Below, one piece after another: positions 8,053 through 16,447 of a DNA stretch of 64,000 nucleotides. Every line of letters begins with the position of its first letter. Position 1 is the stretch's first letter. The position numbers and the translations under genes were made by a program. The notes under the pieces were generated by a model. The model was not told where the DNA came from. It did not search any database and was given only the letters and a program-made list of their open reading frames with translations. This DNA comes from Rhodococcus sp. 14-2470-1b (lineage in GTDB: Bacteria > Actinomycetota > Actinomycetes > Mycobacteriales > Mycobacteriaceae), in NCBI RefSeq assembly GCF_002259415.1, contig NZ_NPFY01000011.1:434001-498000 (forward strand). Direction: 5' to 3'.

Positions 8053-11000
8053 ATGAGTCCCGTGCCCACCCACACGCTGACGATCGGTGTGCTGGGTCCG
8101 ATGCGTGCGCGCCTCGACGAGCGCGACATCGACCTCGCCGGCCCCGGCCGACGCGCAGTACTGGCGCGACTCGTCCTCGCCAGGGGCTCGGTGGTGTCGA
8201 CAGATCTGTTGATCGAGGATCTGTGGTCGGGTGAACCTCCCCCCAAAGCGCTGGCAGCCCTGCAAGTTCACGTGTCGAATCTTCGCAGGACCCTCGAGCC
8301 CGACCGCAGGCCTCGCACGCCGGCGACGGTTCTGGTCAGCTCCGCGCCGGGATACAGGCTGGTCCTTCCGACCGAGCAGGTCGATGTCTGGCATTTCGAA
8401 TCCCTGGTCGTCGGCGGCATACGCGAGAGCGACCCGACATCTCGGCTCGGAATGTTCGATCGTGCGCTCGCATCGTGGTCGGGTAGCCCGTATCAGGGTC
8501 TCGCAGACATGCACTGGGCTGCAGTGGAGATCGCACGTCTCGACGAACTACGAAGCACGGCAGTCGAAGAACGGGCGCATACGCTGCTGAATCTCGGTGC
8601 GGCACCCACGGCCGTCATCGCCGATCTCGGGAGGCACGTCGCCGACAGTCCAGGACGTGAGCGCCCCGTCCACATCCTCGCTCTGGCGCAGTACCGCGCA
8701 GGGCGACAGGCCGACGCCCTCGATACCCTGAGCCGGGCGAGGAGATACCTGTCCGACGAACTGGGCATCGACCCCGGCCCCGAGTTGCGCACACTGGAAC
8801 GCGACATACTTGCCCAGGATCCCGCGCTCGATGCACCGCACGTGGTCGACGTCGCTACTGCCCGTGTGTCGTTCCCTGCGCCCGCGCCCAAGGCCCCGGT
8901 GGTGAACTGCAGACCGAGGGAGACGCAGGTCGTCCTCGATGCTGCCCGCGGTGTCGAACACGGCTCGTTCGACATCGTCTGGCTGGGAGGCGAGCCGGGC
9001 CAGGGCAAGTCGACACTTGCCGACACCATCGCGCACCACTTGGCCGCCCGCGGATGGACAGCGGCATGGGGGTCGTGCCCGGAGGTCGACGGGACACCGC
9101 CGGGCTGGCCGTGGTCCGAAATTCTCGCGTCCCTTCGGTCGCAGGCGCCAGTCCCCGCAGAGCTGCGGCAGATACTGGATCCCGCCTCGGCCTCCGATGA
9201 TGTCGCCGTCGAGACATTCTGGCTGGCACGGGCTCTCATCGGCTATCTGACCCGTCTCGCGGGAACTGCACCGCTCGTACTCGTCTTCGACGATTGCCAC
9301 CGAGCGGACGAGCTGACCATGCAGTTGCTCCGGCACCTGATTCTCGCGCCGAGGGGTGCGCGGGTGCTCGTCGTCGCGACGTACCGAACCTCCGAGGTAT
9401 CGGCCGAGCTGGACACGGTATGGGCAGCAACGGCGGGCACTCCGTCGACCAAGATGCGCTTGACCGGGTTGACTCTCGGTGGGGTAACGGAAGTCGCGAA
9501 GCAATCCGGCTACACGGACATGGACGCGGACGTACTCGACGTGCTCACCGAAAGAACGGACGGCAATCCACTGTTCGTCCGTGAGTTCGCTCGGTTGATC
9601 GTGTCGGAAGGTGCAGCCGCGGCGCGCTCCTCGATTCCGGTGGAGATCGGTGAAGTCCTCCGGCGGCGCATCACCAGACTTCCCGAGAACAGCGTGCTGA
9701 CACTCAGGCGCGCATCGGTTCTCGGCCGCGACGTCGATCTTTCCGTGCTATCCGCAATGAGCGACAGGACCCAGGACGAGTTGCTCGACGCACTGGAGCC
9801 GGCAGTCCTTGCCGGCCTTCTCACCGAGACCGACTCGGAGCGAGTACGTTTCACTCATGCGCTCGTCCGCGACACGCTGTACACGGAACTGCCGCTGATG
9901 CGACGCACGCGGTTCCACGGCAATGCGCTACAAGTGCTCGCAGCCCGAACACCACACGATCCCGCACTTCTCGCTCACCATGCTGCACTGTCCGCAACTC
10001 CCACAACAGCACTCACGCTCGTGCCCTTCGTCGTGGACGCGGCCAGGCGGGCTGCAGCATTCGGTTCACACCGAGAGGCGCTCGTACTGTGGAGCTCCGC
10101 CGTCGAACTGCACGAGAGCGCCGTCGACGGGTCCGCGACGGACCTGCTGGACATCCTGATTCCCTATGTCGGGTCGTTGGCGCGGGCAGGCGATACGGCG
10201 TCGGCGCGACGTCGACGGCGCCGAGCGGTGGACATCGCGTCGGCACCGGGGACCACAACGCACCTCGGGCGTCGCCGGTCGATCGACGCTCTCACGTCCT
10301 GGTCCGCGCCGGTCGTGTGGTCCATCCGGCCCGATGTCGCCGTCGATGCGTCCATCGTCGACCCCGTTCGAGCGTTGTTGCTGGATGCCGACATCGGCGT
10401 GGCTGATCGCGCACTGTTGCTGAGCACGCTCGTGTTCGAGATAGAGGGCAACGATGTCGCCGACACTGTCGCCGCGGCGTCGGATGCGGTGCGTCACGCC
10501 CGACTGTCCCAGAACGACGCCGTACTGTGCCGGGCACTCAATGCCTACGGTTACGCAACCCTCGGGCCTGATCTGGCACACACTCTGTCCGCGACGAGCG
10601 AGGAACTGCTGCGTGCGGCGGTAGCCGACCCGGCGTATCAATCACTCGGTCACTACTATGCATTCTTGTCTCATTGTGCCGCAACGGAACTGGATGAAGC
10701 AGATGCGAGCGCCGCCGCCGTCATCATCCACGCCAGCGGGCAGCAGCTGGGTGAGATGCTGGGCGTCGTCCGGATCTACCGAGCCGCCTGCGACATCGCC
10801 TCCGGCCGCACCGACAGTGCGCTGCGCGGATACTCCGAGGCAGCGGCCCAGATGGTCGCCGGCGGCAGCGCGATCGCCCATCTGATCACCATGATCGGAC
10901 GACTGGGCGTGGCAACGTATCTGGGCGATCTGGCACCGATGGTCGACGAGCTGAGCGCCATCGAGAACATGCGCCCCCAGAGCGTCCGGTACCCGCTGAT

Positions 11001-11364
11001 CGTGGCATTGCTCGACTCGGGCGAGAAGCACAGGGCACGCGAACTCTGGCTCGACGCGGAGCCGTACGACAGGGATTACTACTGGCTCGGCATGACCGCC
11101 CACGCGGCCCGCGCCGCAGCGAGGCTCGGTGACCTGGAGGCGGCCACGAAACTGCACGACGAGCTCTCACCGTTCTCGGGTCGAATCGCGGGGTTCGACT
11201 CGGGCGCCTTCTACGCGGGCACGGTCGACTCCGCCCTGGCGGCAACGGCCGAAGCCCTCGGCAACACCGCCGCCGCCGAGGAGCTCCGAGCGCGTTCCGA
11301 TGCCCTCCTCGAGTCACTTCGCCATCGGGCAGCTACGTCATCGGGTAGCTACGTCGACTCGTGA
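8053..11364 (+). CDS. AfsR/SARP-type transcriptional regulator with BTAD and AAA ATPase
   Basis: The 1103-residue protein opens with an OmpR-like winged helix (about 10-105, LGPMRARLDERDIDLAGPGRRAVLARL in part) and a bacterial transcriptional activator domain (about 110-250). Next comes an AAA-type NTPase with Walker A GGEPGQGKS (312-320) and Walker B LVLVFDD near 410. The C-terminal half is a long helical TPR-like region. This is the large AfsR class that activates secondary-metabolite or stress genes and senses signals through its ATPase and TPR parts. No biosynthetic cluster is adjacent, so the target is unknown. Its 3' end overlaps the convergent membrane-protein gene by 27 bases. Confidence 0.9.
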   Translation: MSPVPTHTLTIGVLGPMRARLDERDIDLAGPGRRAVLARLVLARGSVVSTDLLIEDLWSGEPPPKALAALQVHVSNLRRTLEPDRRPRTPATVLVSSAPGYRLVLPTEQVDVWHFESLVVGGIRESDPTSRLGMFDRALASWSGSPYQGLADMHWAAVEIARLDELRSTAVEERAHTLLNLGAAPTAVIADLGRHVADSPGRERPVHILALAQYRAGRQADALDTLSRARRYLSDELGIDPGPELRTLERDILAQDPALDAPHVVDVATARVSFPAPAPKAPVVNCRPRETQVVLDAARGVEHGSFDIVWLGGEPGQGKSTLADTIAHHLAARGWTAAWGSCPEVDGTPPGWPWSEILASLRSQAPVPAELRQILDPASASDDVAVETFWLARALIGYLTRLAGTAPLVLVFDDCHRADELTMQLLRHLILAPRGARVLVVATYRTSEVSAELDTVWAATAGTPSTKMRLTGLTLGGVTEVAKQSGYTDMDADVLDVLTERTDGNPLFVREFARLIVSEGAAAARSSIPVEIGEVLRRRITRLPENSVLTLRRASVLGRDVDLSVLSAMSDRTQDELLDALEPAVLAGLLTETDSERVRFTHALVRDTLYTELPLMRRTRFHGNALQVLAARTPHDPALLAHHAALSATPTTALTLVPFVVDAARRAAAFGSHREALVLWSSAVELHESAVDGSATDLLDILIPYVGSLARAGDTASARRRRRRAVDIASAPGTTTHLGRRRSIDALTSWSAPVVWSIRPDVAVDASIVDPVRALLLDADIGVADRALLLSTLVFEIEGNDVADTVAAASDAVRHARLSQNDAVLCRALNAYGYATLGPDLAHTLSATSEELLRAAVADPAYQSLGHYYAFLSHCAATELDEADASAAAVIIHASGQQLGEMLGVVRIYRAACDIASGRTDSALRGYSEAAAQMVAGGSAIAHLITMIGRLGVATYLGDLAPMVDELSAIENMRPQSVRYPLIVALLDSGEKHRARELWLDAEPYDRDYYWLGMTAHAARAAARLGDLEAATKLHDELSPFSGRIAGFDSGAFYAGTVDSALAATAEALGNTAAAEELRARSDALLESLRHRAATSSGSYVDS

Positions 11365-12030
11365 ACTCGTCTGCAGACTGCGTGTGTCCGCTCCTGAGCT
11401 GTTGCCTTTGATCATCAGGACTCCGATTGCTGCGATGGCCAGGCCCCGGGGGATCTCGATGACGAGCCCGGACAGAACCGGAGCCTGAGGGATCGGCGTC
11501 AGGAGAATCAGTCCGCCGAGCGTCATCACCGCACCGATCCACAGCGGCACCGCACGAGACTTCAGTAGCGCGATTCCGATGATCAGCATGCTCACCATGA
11601 AGACCAGGCCCGCGAACAACTGCAGGTTCTGGAATGCCGGATCGGCGAACAGCGAATCGTCCGTCGGGACGAGGAAATGAGCGGTCTCGTGCTTGGCGGC
11701 TATCGGCACCGAGACGAATGCTTCGACGGTCAGATGCGGGAGGATCACGAGCATCCCACCGAAGAAGTAGAGAGCGAAGCCGATCAGTCCGAGCAGTCCC
11801 GTCTTTCTGGACACCCAGACGTAGACGGCGGGCAGCCCGAGGAATTGCAGCAGCGTCCCGATCAGCAGCAAGTACTGCGCGTACGGGTTGAAGGGTTCGC
11901 TGAGCGCTTCCACCGAATGCGCCCATCCGCCGACGACCGGATGCAGTGTTCCACCGATCAAGTTGAAGACGAAGGCGACGACGACGGCGATACCGCTCAG
12001 CCTGTACAGGAGCGAAGGTGTGATGTTCAT
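11338..12030 (-). CDS. Integral membrane protein, about six helices
   Basis: The 230-residue protein from the ATG at 12030 has about six hydrophobic helices (for example VVVAFVFNLIGGTL and LLLIGTLLQFLGLPAVYV) and a soluble loop near the middle (HETAHFLVPTDDS). No enzyme motif is recognised. It resembles uncharacterised small actinobacterial membrane proteins. It is divergent from the SDR gene across a palindrome-rich interval and convergent with the SARP gene, whose end it overlaps. Function unknown. Confidence 0.75.
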   Translation of the reverse strand: MNITPSLLYRLSGIAVVVAFVFNLIGGTLHPVVGGWAHSVEALSEPFNPYAQYLLLIGTLLQFLGLPAVYVWVSRKTGLLGLIGFALYFFGGMLVILPHLTVEAFVSVPIAAKHETAHFLVPTDDSLFADPAFQNLQLFAGLVFMVSMLIIGIALLKSRAVPLWIGAVMTLGGLILLTPIPQAPVLSGLVIEIPRGLAIAAIGVLMIKGNSSGADTRSLQTSSRVDVATR

Positions 12031-12131
12031 GGTCGACAGCGTCGCCCACCGCACTTGGTCGCCACTTGGCGAGAACTTTCGGCAGCTCACATCAGCCGCA
12101 ACCCGGAATAAGTAAGCCGGCGTAACTATTG

Positions 12132-12167
12132 TACCTTTACAGAAAGGTAGTTCTAGGTTCAACTACC
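12132..12167. promoter_or_regulatory. Two overlapping inverted repeats in divergent promoter
   Basis: TACCTTT-ACAG-AAAGGTA (12132-12149) is a perfect palindrome. It is overlapped by GGTAGTT-N8-AACTACC (12146-12167), another perfect inverted repeat. They lie 34-69 bases before the SDR start and on the upstream side of the membrane-protein gene. They look like binding sites for dimeric regulators of the TetR type; no cognate gene is adjacent. Confidence 0.5.
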
Positions 12168-12200
12168 ACTGAGTTTCGATTCACGAGGAGATGGGTTGTC

Positions 12201-12956
12201 ATGGCCACGTACGACGTAGGAGATCGCTCGGCGATCGTCACCGGAGCAGGCTCCGGAATCGGGCGCGCGGTTGCACTGGAATTGGCGGCGAACGGAGCAT
12301 CGGTGCTGGTCGCCGATCTCGACGGAGACCACGCCAAGGCCGTCACCGACGAGATCACTGCAGCCGGAGGCACCGCGGCAGCGTTCGTCGGCAACGTTGC
12401 GGACCTGGACGACGTGAAGGCCATGGTCGCCGCGGCCGGTGAACTCGCCCCGCTTCGCATCGCCGTCAACAACGCAGGCATCGGAGGCGAGCCTCTCCCC
12501 GTCGGCGATGTGTCGGTGGACAGCTGGCGCAAGGTCATCGAGGTCAACCTCAATGCGGTGTTCTACGGAATGAAGGCCCAGATCCCGGCCATCGCCGCAG
12601 CAGGCGGTGGATCCATCGTCAACATGGCATCGGTCCTCGGCAGCGTCGGAATTGCCAACTCCGCCAGCTACGTCGCATCCAAGCACGGCCTGCTCGGTCT
12701 GACGAAGAACGCTGCGCTCGAGTACGGCGCACAGGGCGTTCGCGTCAACGCAGTCGGCCCCGGCTTCATCCGTACGCCGCTCCTCGTTGCCAACATGGAC
12801 GAAGATGCCCGAAAGGCGTTGGAAGCCAAGCACGCTCTCGGTCGTCTCGGCACCTCCGAGGAGGTTTCCAGCCTCGTTGCCTTCCTCGCCAGCGACGCCG
12901 CAGGCTTCATCACCGGCAGCTACCACCTCGTCGACGGCGGATACGCAGCCCAGTAG
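12201..12956 (+). CDS. SDR family NAD(P)-dependent oxidoreductase
   Basis: The 251-residue classical SDR has TGAGSGIG (about residues 14-21), NNAGIGG, and the catalytic YVASKHG with Ser in the preceding MASVLGS strand. The C-terminus FITGSYHLVDGGY is standard. The ATG at 12201 follows ACGAGGAG, a strong ribosome site; an upstream start is possible but would lack that site and read through the palindromes. The enzyme probably oxidises or reduces a secondary alcohol or ketone; the substrate is not predictable. It stands alone. Confidence 0.92.
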   Translation: MATYDVGDRSAIVTGAGSGIGRAVALELAANGASVLVADLDGDHAKAVTDEITAAGGTAAAFVGNVADLDDVKAMVAAAGELAPLRIAVNNAGIGGEPLPVGDVSVDSWRKVIEVNLNAVFYGMKAQIPAIAAAGGGSIVNMASVLGSVGIANSASYVASKHGLLGLTKNAALEYGAQGVRVNAVGPGFIRTPLLVANMDEDARKALEAKHALGRLGTSEEVSSLVAFLASDAAGFITGSYHLVDGGYAAQ

Positions 12957-13003
12957 CTCCGAACCGTGTCACCTCCGGTCGGTTCCGTTCGATCGACCGA
13001 GCC

Positions 13004-13435
13004 TCAGCGCACGAACGGCATGACCTGACGCACCTTGGGGTCGCGAAGGTAGAGCGCCGCCCATACCGCGACGCCGACGTACACCGCGAACAGCACCGTG
13101 CTGAACAGTGGTTTGTCGACCCGCCAATTGGTCAGAACCGCGCCGCCGAGGTAACCAGTGAGCAGTACCGCGCCGAGAAAGGCCGTGCGCGGCACCAGGA
13201 ACAGAGCAAGGCTGACCAACAGAACGACACCGATGACAGGCGTCATCTCCTCGCGTAGACCGAGGTCGACCGTCGCATCCCGCACTTGCTGCACATTGAC
13301 CAACTTGGTCACTCCGTCGAAGATCAGGAAGATCGCGAGGAGTGCCGTCAGCACCCAACCGGCGCGTGCGGCAGTGCGGGAGCCGGACGGGACGGTCGGT
13401 GTCACGTTCTCGGTCTGCGTGTTGTTCGAGGACAT
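13004..13435 (-). CDS. DoxX family membrane protein
   Basis: The 143-residue protein from ATG 13435 has four hydrophobic segments (ALLAIFLIFDGVTKL, GVVLLVSLALFLVP, GAVLLTGYLGGAVLTN, VLFAVYVGVAVWAAL) in the DoxX arrangement. The short N-terminal tail is polar. DoxX proteins are linked to quinone or thiol redox systems, but this branch is uncharacterised. It lies downstream of the ArsR gene on the same strand with a 91-base gap that contains a 14-bp duplication, so it may or may not share the transcript. Confidence 0.85.
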   Translation of the reverse strand: MSSNNTQTENVTPTVPSGSRTAARAGWVLTALLAIFLIFDGVTKLVNVQQVRDATVDLGLREEMTPVIGVVLLVSLALFLVPRTAFLGAVLLTGYLGGAVLTNWRVDKPLFSTVLFAVYVGVAVWAALYLRDPKVRQVMPFVR

Positions 13436-13494
13436 TGTCTTCTCCGATGCTCGCGGGCGGGTGTGTGCCTGTACCGACACCGCCCGGCTCCGAA

Positions 13495-13522
13495 ACTCAT
13501 CGCTCGACACTCATCGCTCGAC
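13495..13522. repeat. Perfect tandem 14-bp duplication
   Basis: ACTCATCGCTCGAC occurs twice in direct succession (13495-13508 and 13509-13522), between the ArsR stop and the DoxX start. It is one of several 14-21 bp tandem duplications in the window. Confidence 0.9.
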
Positions 13523-13526
13523 GCGG

Positions 13527-14000
13527 TCAGGTACCCAGTTCGCCCGAAATGTCCGCGGCGGCGAGCATCGACACGAGCAGAGGCACGACCTTCTTCGCTC
13601 CGACTCGGTACTCACCTCTGCCATGCTGTTCGACGATGTGGGCCGAGCCCAGCACCTTGAGGTGGTGGTAGACCTGCCCCGTCGACCCGAGCCCGACGGC
13701 CTCCTGCAGTTCCGACGCATTGGCCGGTCCCCGCAGGAGCACTTTCACGATCTGCAATCGGACGGGATGACCCAGCGCCGCAAGAACATCCGTCGTGCGT
13801 GCGACCGAGAGGTCCAGGATCCCGTCGGGGGAATACCCGATGTCCCATGTCACGTCTCCGTGAAGATGGACGTCGCCGCGGTACGCGATCTCACCGCCCG
13901 TCGGGGCAGCTTTCTCTGTCGGAGCACCGACGTCGCGGCGTTCCAGCTCCGCGACCCGGGCCTCCAACTCGGCGAGCCTGGCCTCGAACTCCCCGCTCAC
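13527..14000 (-). CDS. ArsR-type winged-helix regulator with N-terminal coiled coil
   Basis: From the GTG at 14000 the protein is 157 residues. Residues 1-20 (EFEARLAELEARVAELERR) are a leucine-heptad coiled coil. A beta-rich linker follows (YRGDVHLHGDVTWDIG), then an ArsR-like winged helix (ALGHPVRLQIVKVLL, QVYHHLKVLGSAHIV). No metal-binding cysteines are present, so it is not a classic metal sensor. The start overlaps the stop of the beta-lactamase-like lipoprotein gene by four bases (GTGA), indicating cotranscription. A regulator co-expressed with a cell-wall-active lipoprotein suggests autoregulation in response to envelope state; this is inference. Confidence 0.88.
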   Translation of the reverse strand: MSGEFEARLAELEARVAELERRDVGAPTEKAAPTGGEIAYRGDVHLHGDVTWDIGYSPDGILDLSVARTTDVLAALGHPVRLQIVKVLLRGPANASELQEAVGLGSTGQVYHHLKVLGSAHIVEQHGRGEYRVGAKKVVPLLVSMLAAADISGELGT

Positions 14001-15091
14001 ACTGCGCAGGCAATTCGGTCGAAGCCCGACGGCGAGCTCAGCGCGTCGACGATCAGCGTCTGCTGGTTCCCGATGCCCGCGAGAGCTACCTCGTACCGAT
14101 CGGCAGGCAACGAGTCGATCAGCCACACCGCCGTCGCAACCGTGCCGTCGTCCCGCCGTAGCTCGAACGCCTGCGTCAGGACACCCGGCAGGTTGCCGCC
14201 TTTGAACCCGATTCCGGCGGCACCGTCGGGCGCGGGGCGGTGTTCGAGCTGCCGCAGTGCGACATCGCCACCGTCACCGAAACTTCCGTCGGCGATCGCG
14301 CGATAGAACCCGGCGAGTTCGGCAGCCGATCCCTGCGCCGACCGCTCCTGCACCCCGTCGACCTGCTGATCGTACGACGGCACTTCGAGGCCTGCGCTCA
14401 CGTCCACACGGAACTGCTGATCGAAGGCCCACCTCTCTGCCGTTGCCCACGTGTCACCGTCGCCCAACGCGGGATCGAACAACGACAGCGTCTGCGTCAC
14501 GAGTGTCGGAGCCTGAAAGTTCTCCCACCCTCCGGCCGCGGCAGCACGCGTGAGCGCGTCGTCACCCAGCCGATAGCGCAGGTAGTCCGGCGCGGCATTG
14601 TCGCTTTCCTGGATCATCGCGGAGACGATGTCGTCCAGCCGAACGGTGCCGGCAAGATCGGTCGCGCTGGTGCCGTCGTTTGCGATCCCCAGCCGTTCGA
14701 GTGCCGCCGGGTGCGCGCCGCCGTCCGTTCCCGGTACGTACCATCGTTCCCAATCCAGTAGCGGCACTTGCTCGTCCGGGTCCAGTTCACCTGCGGCGAC
14801 CGCGCGAGCATAGGCGCCGAGGTGGACCACTTTCACGGCCGACGCCAGCGGCTGCTGCTCCTCTGCGCGATGCTCGACGGTGCGTCCACTGCCGTCGTCG
14901 ACCAGCAGGCTCACGGACTCCGGCGCCTGACCGATCAGACCCAACCACCCGTCCTCGGTGTTCAGATCCGTCGACGTCACCGGCGTGCACTCGTCCGGCT
15001 CCGGCGCACTGTCGGTACCGGACGTGGACGTGCACCCCGTCGCCACGAATAGAGCCAGGCAGCTTGCGGATACAGCAATGGTTCGACGCAT
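13997..15091 (-). CDS. Lipoprotein with class A beta-lactamase-like serine hydrolase fold
   Basis: The 364-residue protein has a lipoprotein signal ending ATGC (Cys20). Penicillin-recognising motifs are present in order: SAVK (84-87), SDN (163-165) and a late KGG (in GFKGGN, about 298) replacing KTG. No clear omega-loop glutamate is seen, so it may be a DD-peptidase or non-beta-lactamase acylase instead of an antibiotic-hydrolysing enzyme. It would be anchored to the outer face of the membrane. It is transcribed with the ArsR gene that overlaps its 3' end. Confidence 0.82.
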   Translation of the reverse strand: MRRTIAVSASCLALFVATGCTSTSGTDSAPEPDECTPVTSTDLNTEDGWLGLIGQAPESVSLLVDDGSGRTVEHRAEEQQPLASAVKVVHLGAYARAVAAGELDPDEQVPLLDWERWYVPGTDGGAHPAALERLGIANDGTSATDLAGTVRLDDIVSAMIQESDNAAPDYLRYRLGDDALTRAAAAGGWENFQAPTLVTQTLSLFDPALGDGDTWATAERWAFDQQFRVDVSAGLEVPSYDQQVDGVQERSAQGSAAELAGFYRAIADGSFGDGGDVALRQLEHRPAPDGAAGIGFKGGNLPGVLTQAFELRRDDGTVATAVWLIDSLPADRYEVALAGIGNQQTLIVDALSSPSGFDRIACAV

Positions 15092-15110
15092 CGTGACCCC
15101 TCTGTCATTC

Positions 15111-15126
15111 CGTAATTTCGTAATTT
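15111..15126. promoter_or_regulatory. Tandem CGTAATTT repeats upstream of lipoprotein gene
   Basis: CGTAATTT occurs twice head to tail at 15111-15118 and 15119-15126, about 20 bases before the lipoprotein start. The A/T-rich sequence stands out from its surroundings and may be the operator of the co-transcribed ArsR-type protein or a promoter element. Confidence 0.35.
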
Positions 15127-15282
15127 CAGATTATGGCACAACATCGTCGAGTTCAATGGGAACGTATGTTCGAATGCGTGTTACTCTGAGTGGGCCGTCC
15201 CCGAGTCCCCCGGCTCCGGACGGTCCAAACGTCGAGCAGGCGGTGGCAAGCATGGATTCACCCGGAAAGAACGCGGCGGCGC

Positions 15283-15546
15283 ATGACGACAGCGGAGGGT
15301 GATGACGGCAGCGGGACCCTCCATCGATTGGGCGATCGATGGGTCGAGAACGCACCGTGCAGGTGCGCTCGCGGTCACGCCCTCGGCCCACGGACCGTAC
15401 TGGTCGGGTCGAGGGCGTGTTCCTGCGGCCGAGGGCACCATCGAACCCACGCGTGCCGCACCTGCGGAGATGTCACCTTCAGCCCTCCCCTCGGCCCGAG
15501 ATGCGCGGACGCGAGCTTCGACTCACGCGGAAGCCACCGCGCCTAG
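15283..15546 (+). CDS. Small Cys/His-rich protein, probable zinc ribbon
   Basis: The 87-residue frame from ATG 15283 reads LGDRWVENAPC then CxC, a run rich in Gly and His, then CSC, HACRTCGD and a final PRC. Nine or so Cys/His positions arranged as CxC and CxxC pairs are hard to explain as noise and look like a structural zinc site. A GDVTFSPPL tail follows. Similar short actinobacterial proteins occur next to RelA/SpoT-type genes to my recollection, not checked here. It ends 32 bases before the alarmone synthetase. An overlapping longer frame is judged a shadow. Confidence 0.6.
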   Translation: MTTAEGDDGSGTLHRLGDRWVENAPCRCARGHALGPRTVLVGSRACSCGRGHHRTHACRTCGDVTFSPPLGPRCADASFDSRGSHRA

Positions 15547-15578
15547 GCTCCCTGGCCCGGTAAGGGACAATCGAGGGC

Positions 15579-16334
15579 ATGGAACGCGATGCCACGGGCG
15601 AGGAACCCCAGGCGGTGCCGGATTTCGACCGGCTCCGGAACGACTTCACTCGATTCATGATGGGGTACAAGTTCGGCATCGACGAACTCATGACCAAGAT
15701 CAACATCTTGAAGGAGGAGTTCACCCATATCCATCGCTACAGTCCGATCGAACACGTAGGTTCACGGCTCAAGACCCCCGAGAGCATCATCACCAAGGCT
15801 CGACGAAAGAACTGCCCGCTGACCCTCGATGACATCCGGTCGAACATCGTCGACATCGCGGGTATTCGCATCACGTGCAGCTTCATCTCCGACACGTACC
15901 GAATCGCGGACATGATCGGCAGCCAGACCGACGTGCGTGTACTCGAGATCAAGGACTACATCGCCACGCCGAAACCCAATGGCTACAAAAGCCTTCACCT
16001 CATTGTCGAAATTCCGGTGTTCATGAGCGACCGCATTCAACCGGTGCCGGTAGAGCTGCAGATTCGTACCATCGCGATGGATTTCTGGGCGAGCCTCGAA
16101 CACAAGATCTTCTACAAATACTCCGGGACCATCCCGGCACCGTTGTTGGACGAGCTCACCGAGGCCGCCGACAGTGCCAACCGGCTCGACGTCACGATGG
16201 AGCGGCTGCACGACGAGGTGGCCGAGTTCAAGAACGACAAATCCGACGACGCCATCCACCTCAACTCGATGCCGCCGTTGGCTCTGCCCCGCGAACTGTT
16301 GATGGCCATGCTCGACGGCACCCGATCACTGTGA
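15579..16334 (+). CDS. Small alarmone synthetase, GTP pyrophosphokinase family
   Basis: This 251-residue RelA/SpoT synthetase-only protein has the substrate motif PKPNGYKSLH (131-140), an R-x-K/D segment (GSRLKTPESIITKARRK, 61-77) and EHKI (about 180) typical of the RelQ/YjbM-like synthetases. It has no HD hydrolase or TGS/ACT domains. It transfers pyrophosphate from ATP to GDP or GTP to make (p)ppGpp. The second messenger of the stringent response would thus be made here independently of the long Rel enzyme. The ATG follows a GAGGG ribosome site. Confidence 0.92.
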   Translation: MERDATGEEPQAVPDFDRLRNDFTRFMMGYKFGIDELMTKINILKEEFTHIHRYSPIEHVGSRLKTPESIITKARRKNCPLTLDDIRSNIVDIAGIRITCSFISDTYRIADMIGSQTDVRVLEIKDYIATPKPNGYKSLHLIVEIPVFMSDRIQPVPVELQIRTIAMDFWASLEHKIFYKYSGTIPAPLLDELTEAADSANRLDVTMERLHDEVAEFKNDKSDDAIHLNSMPPLALPRELLMAMLDGTRSL

Positions 16335-16344
16335 CACGTCACAG
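16329..16344. promoter_or_regulatory. Palindrome overlapping alarmone synthetase stop
   Basis: CTGTGACACGTCACAG is a perfect 16-bp palindrome covering the TGA stop. It resembles a CRP half-site pair (TGTGA/TCACA) but with four bases between the arms instead of six. It may be an operator for the downstream membrane-protein gene. Confidence 0.35.
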
Positions 16345-16447
16345 AACGGCAGACGTAAAGGTCTGATATCGAACCGGTTTCGCCGTAGCACCCCCTCGCG
16401 ATGTGTCAGACTCCGATCGGGGGACCGAACGAAATCGGGGGATCGGG

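Noticed and set aside
15299..15832. A 177-codon plus frame across the intergenic gap and into the alarmone synthetase
   Set aside because: It overlaps the conserved synthetase in another frame and shows no pattern. The Cys/His-rich frame 15283-15546 explains the gap better.
16329..16344. CRP/GlxR binding site
   Set aside because: The TGTGA and TCACA arms are separated by four bases instead of six, so it does not fit the known site. It is kept only as a palindrome of unknown role.
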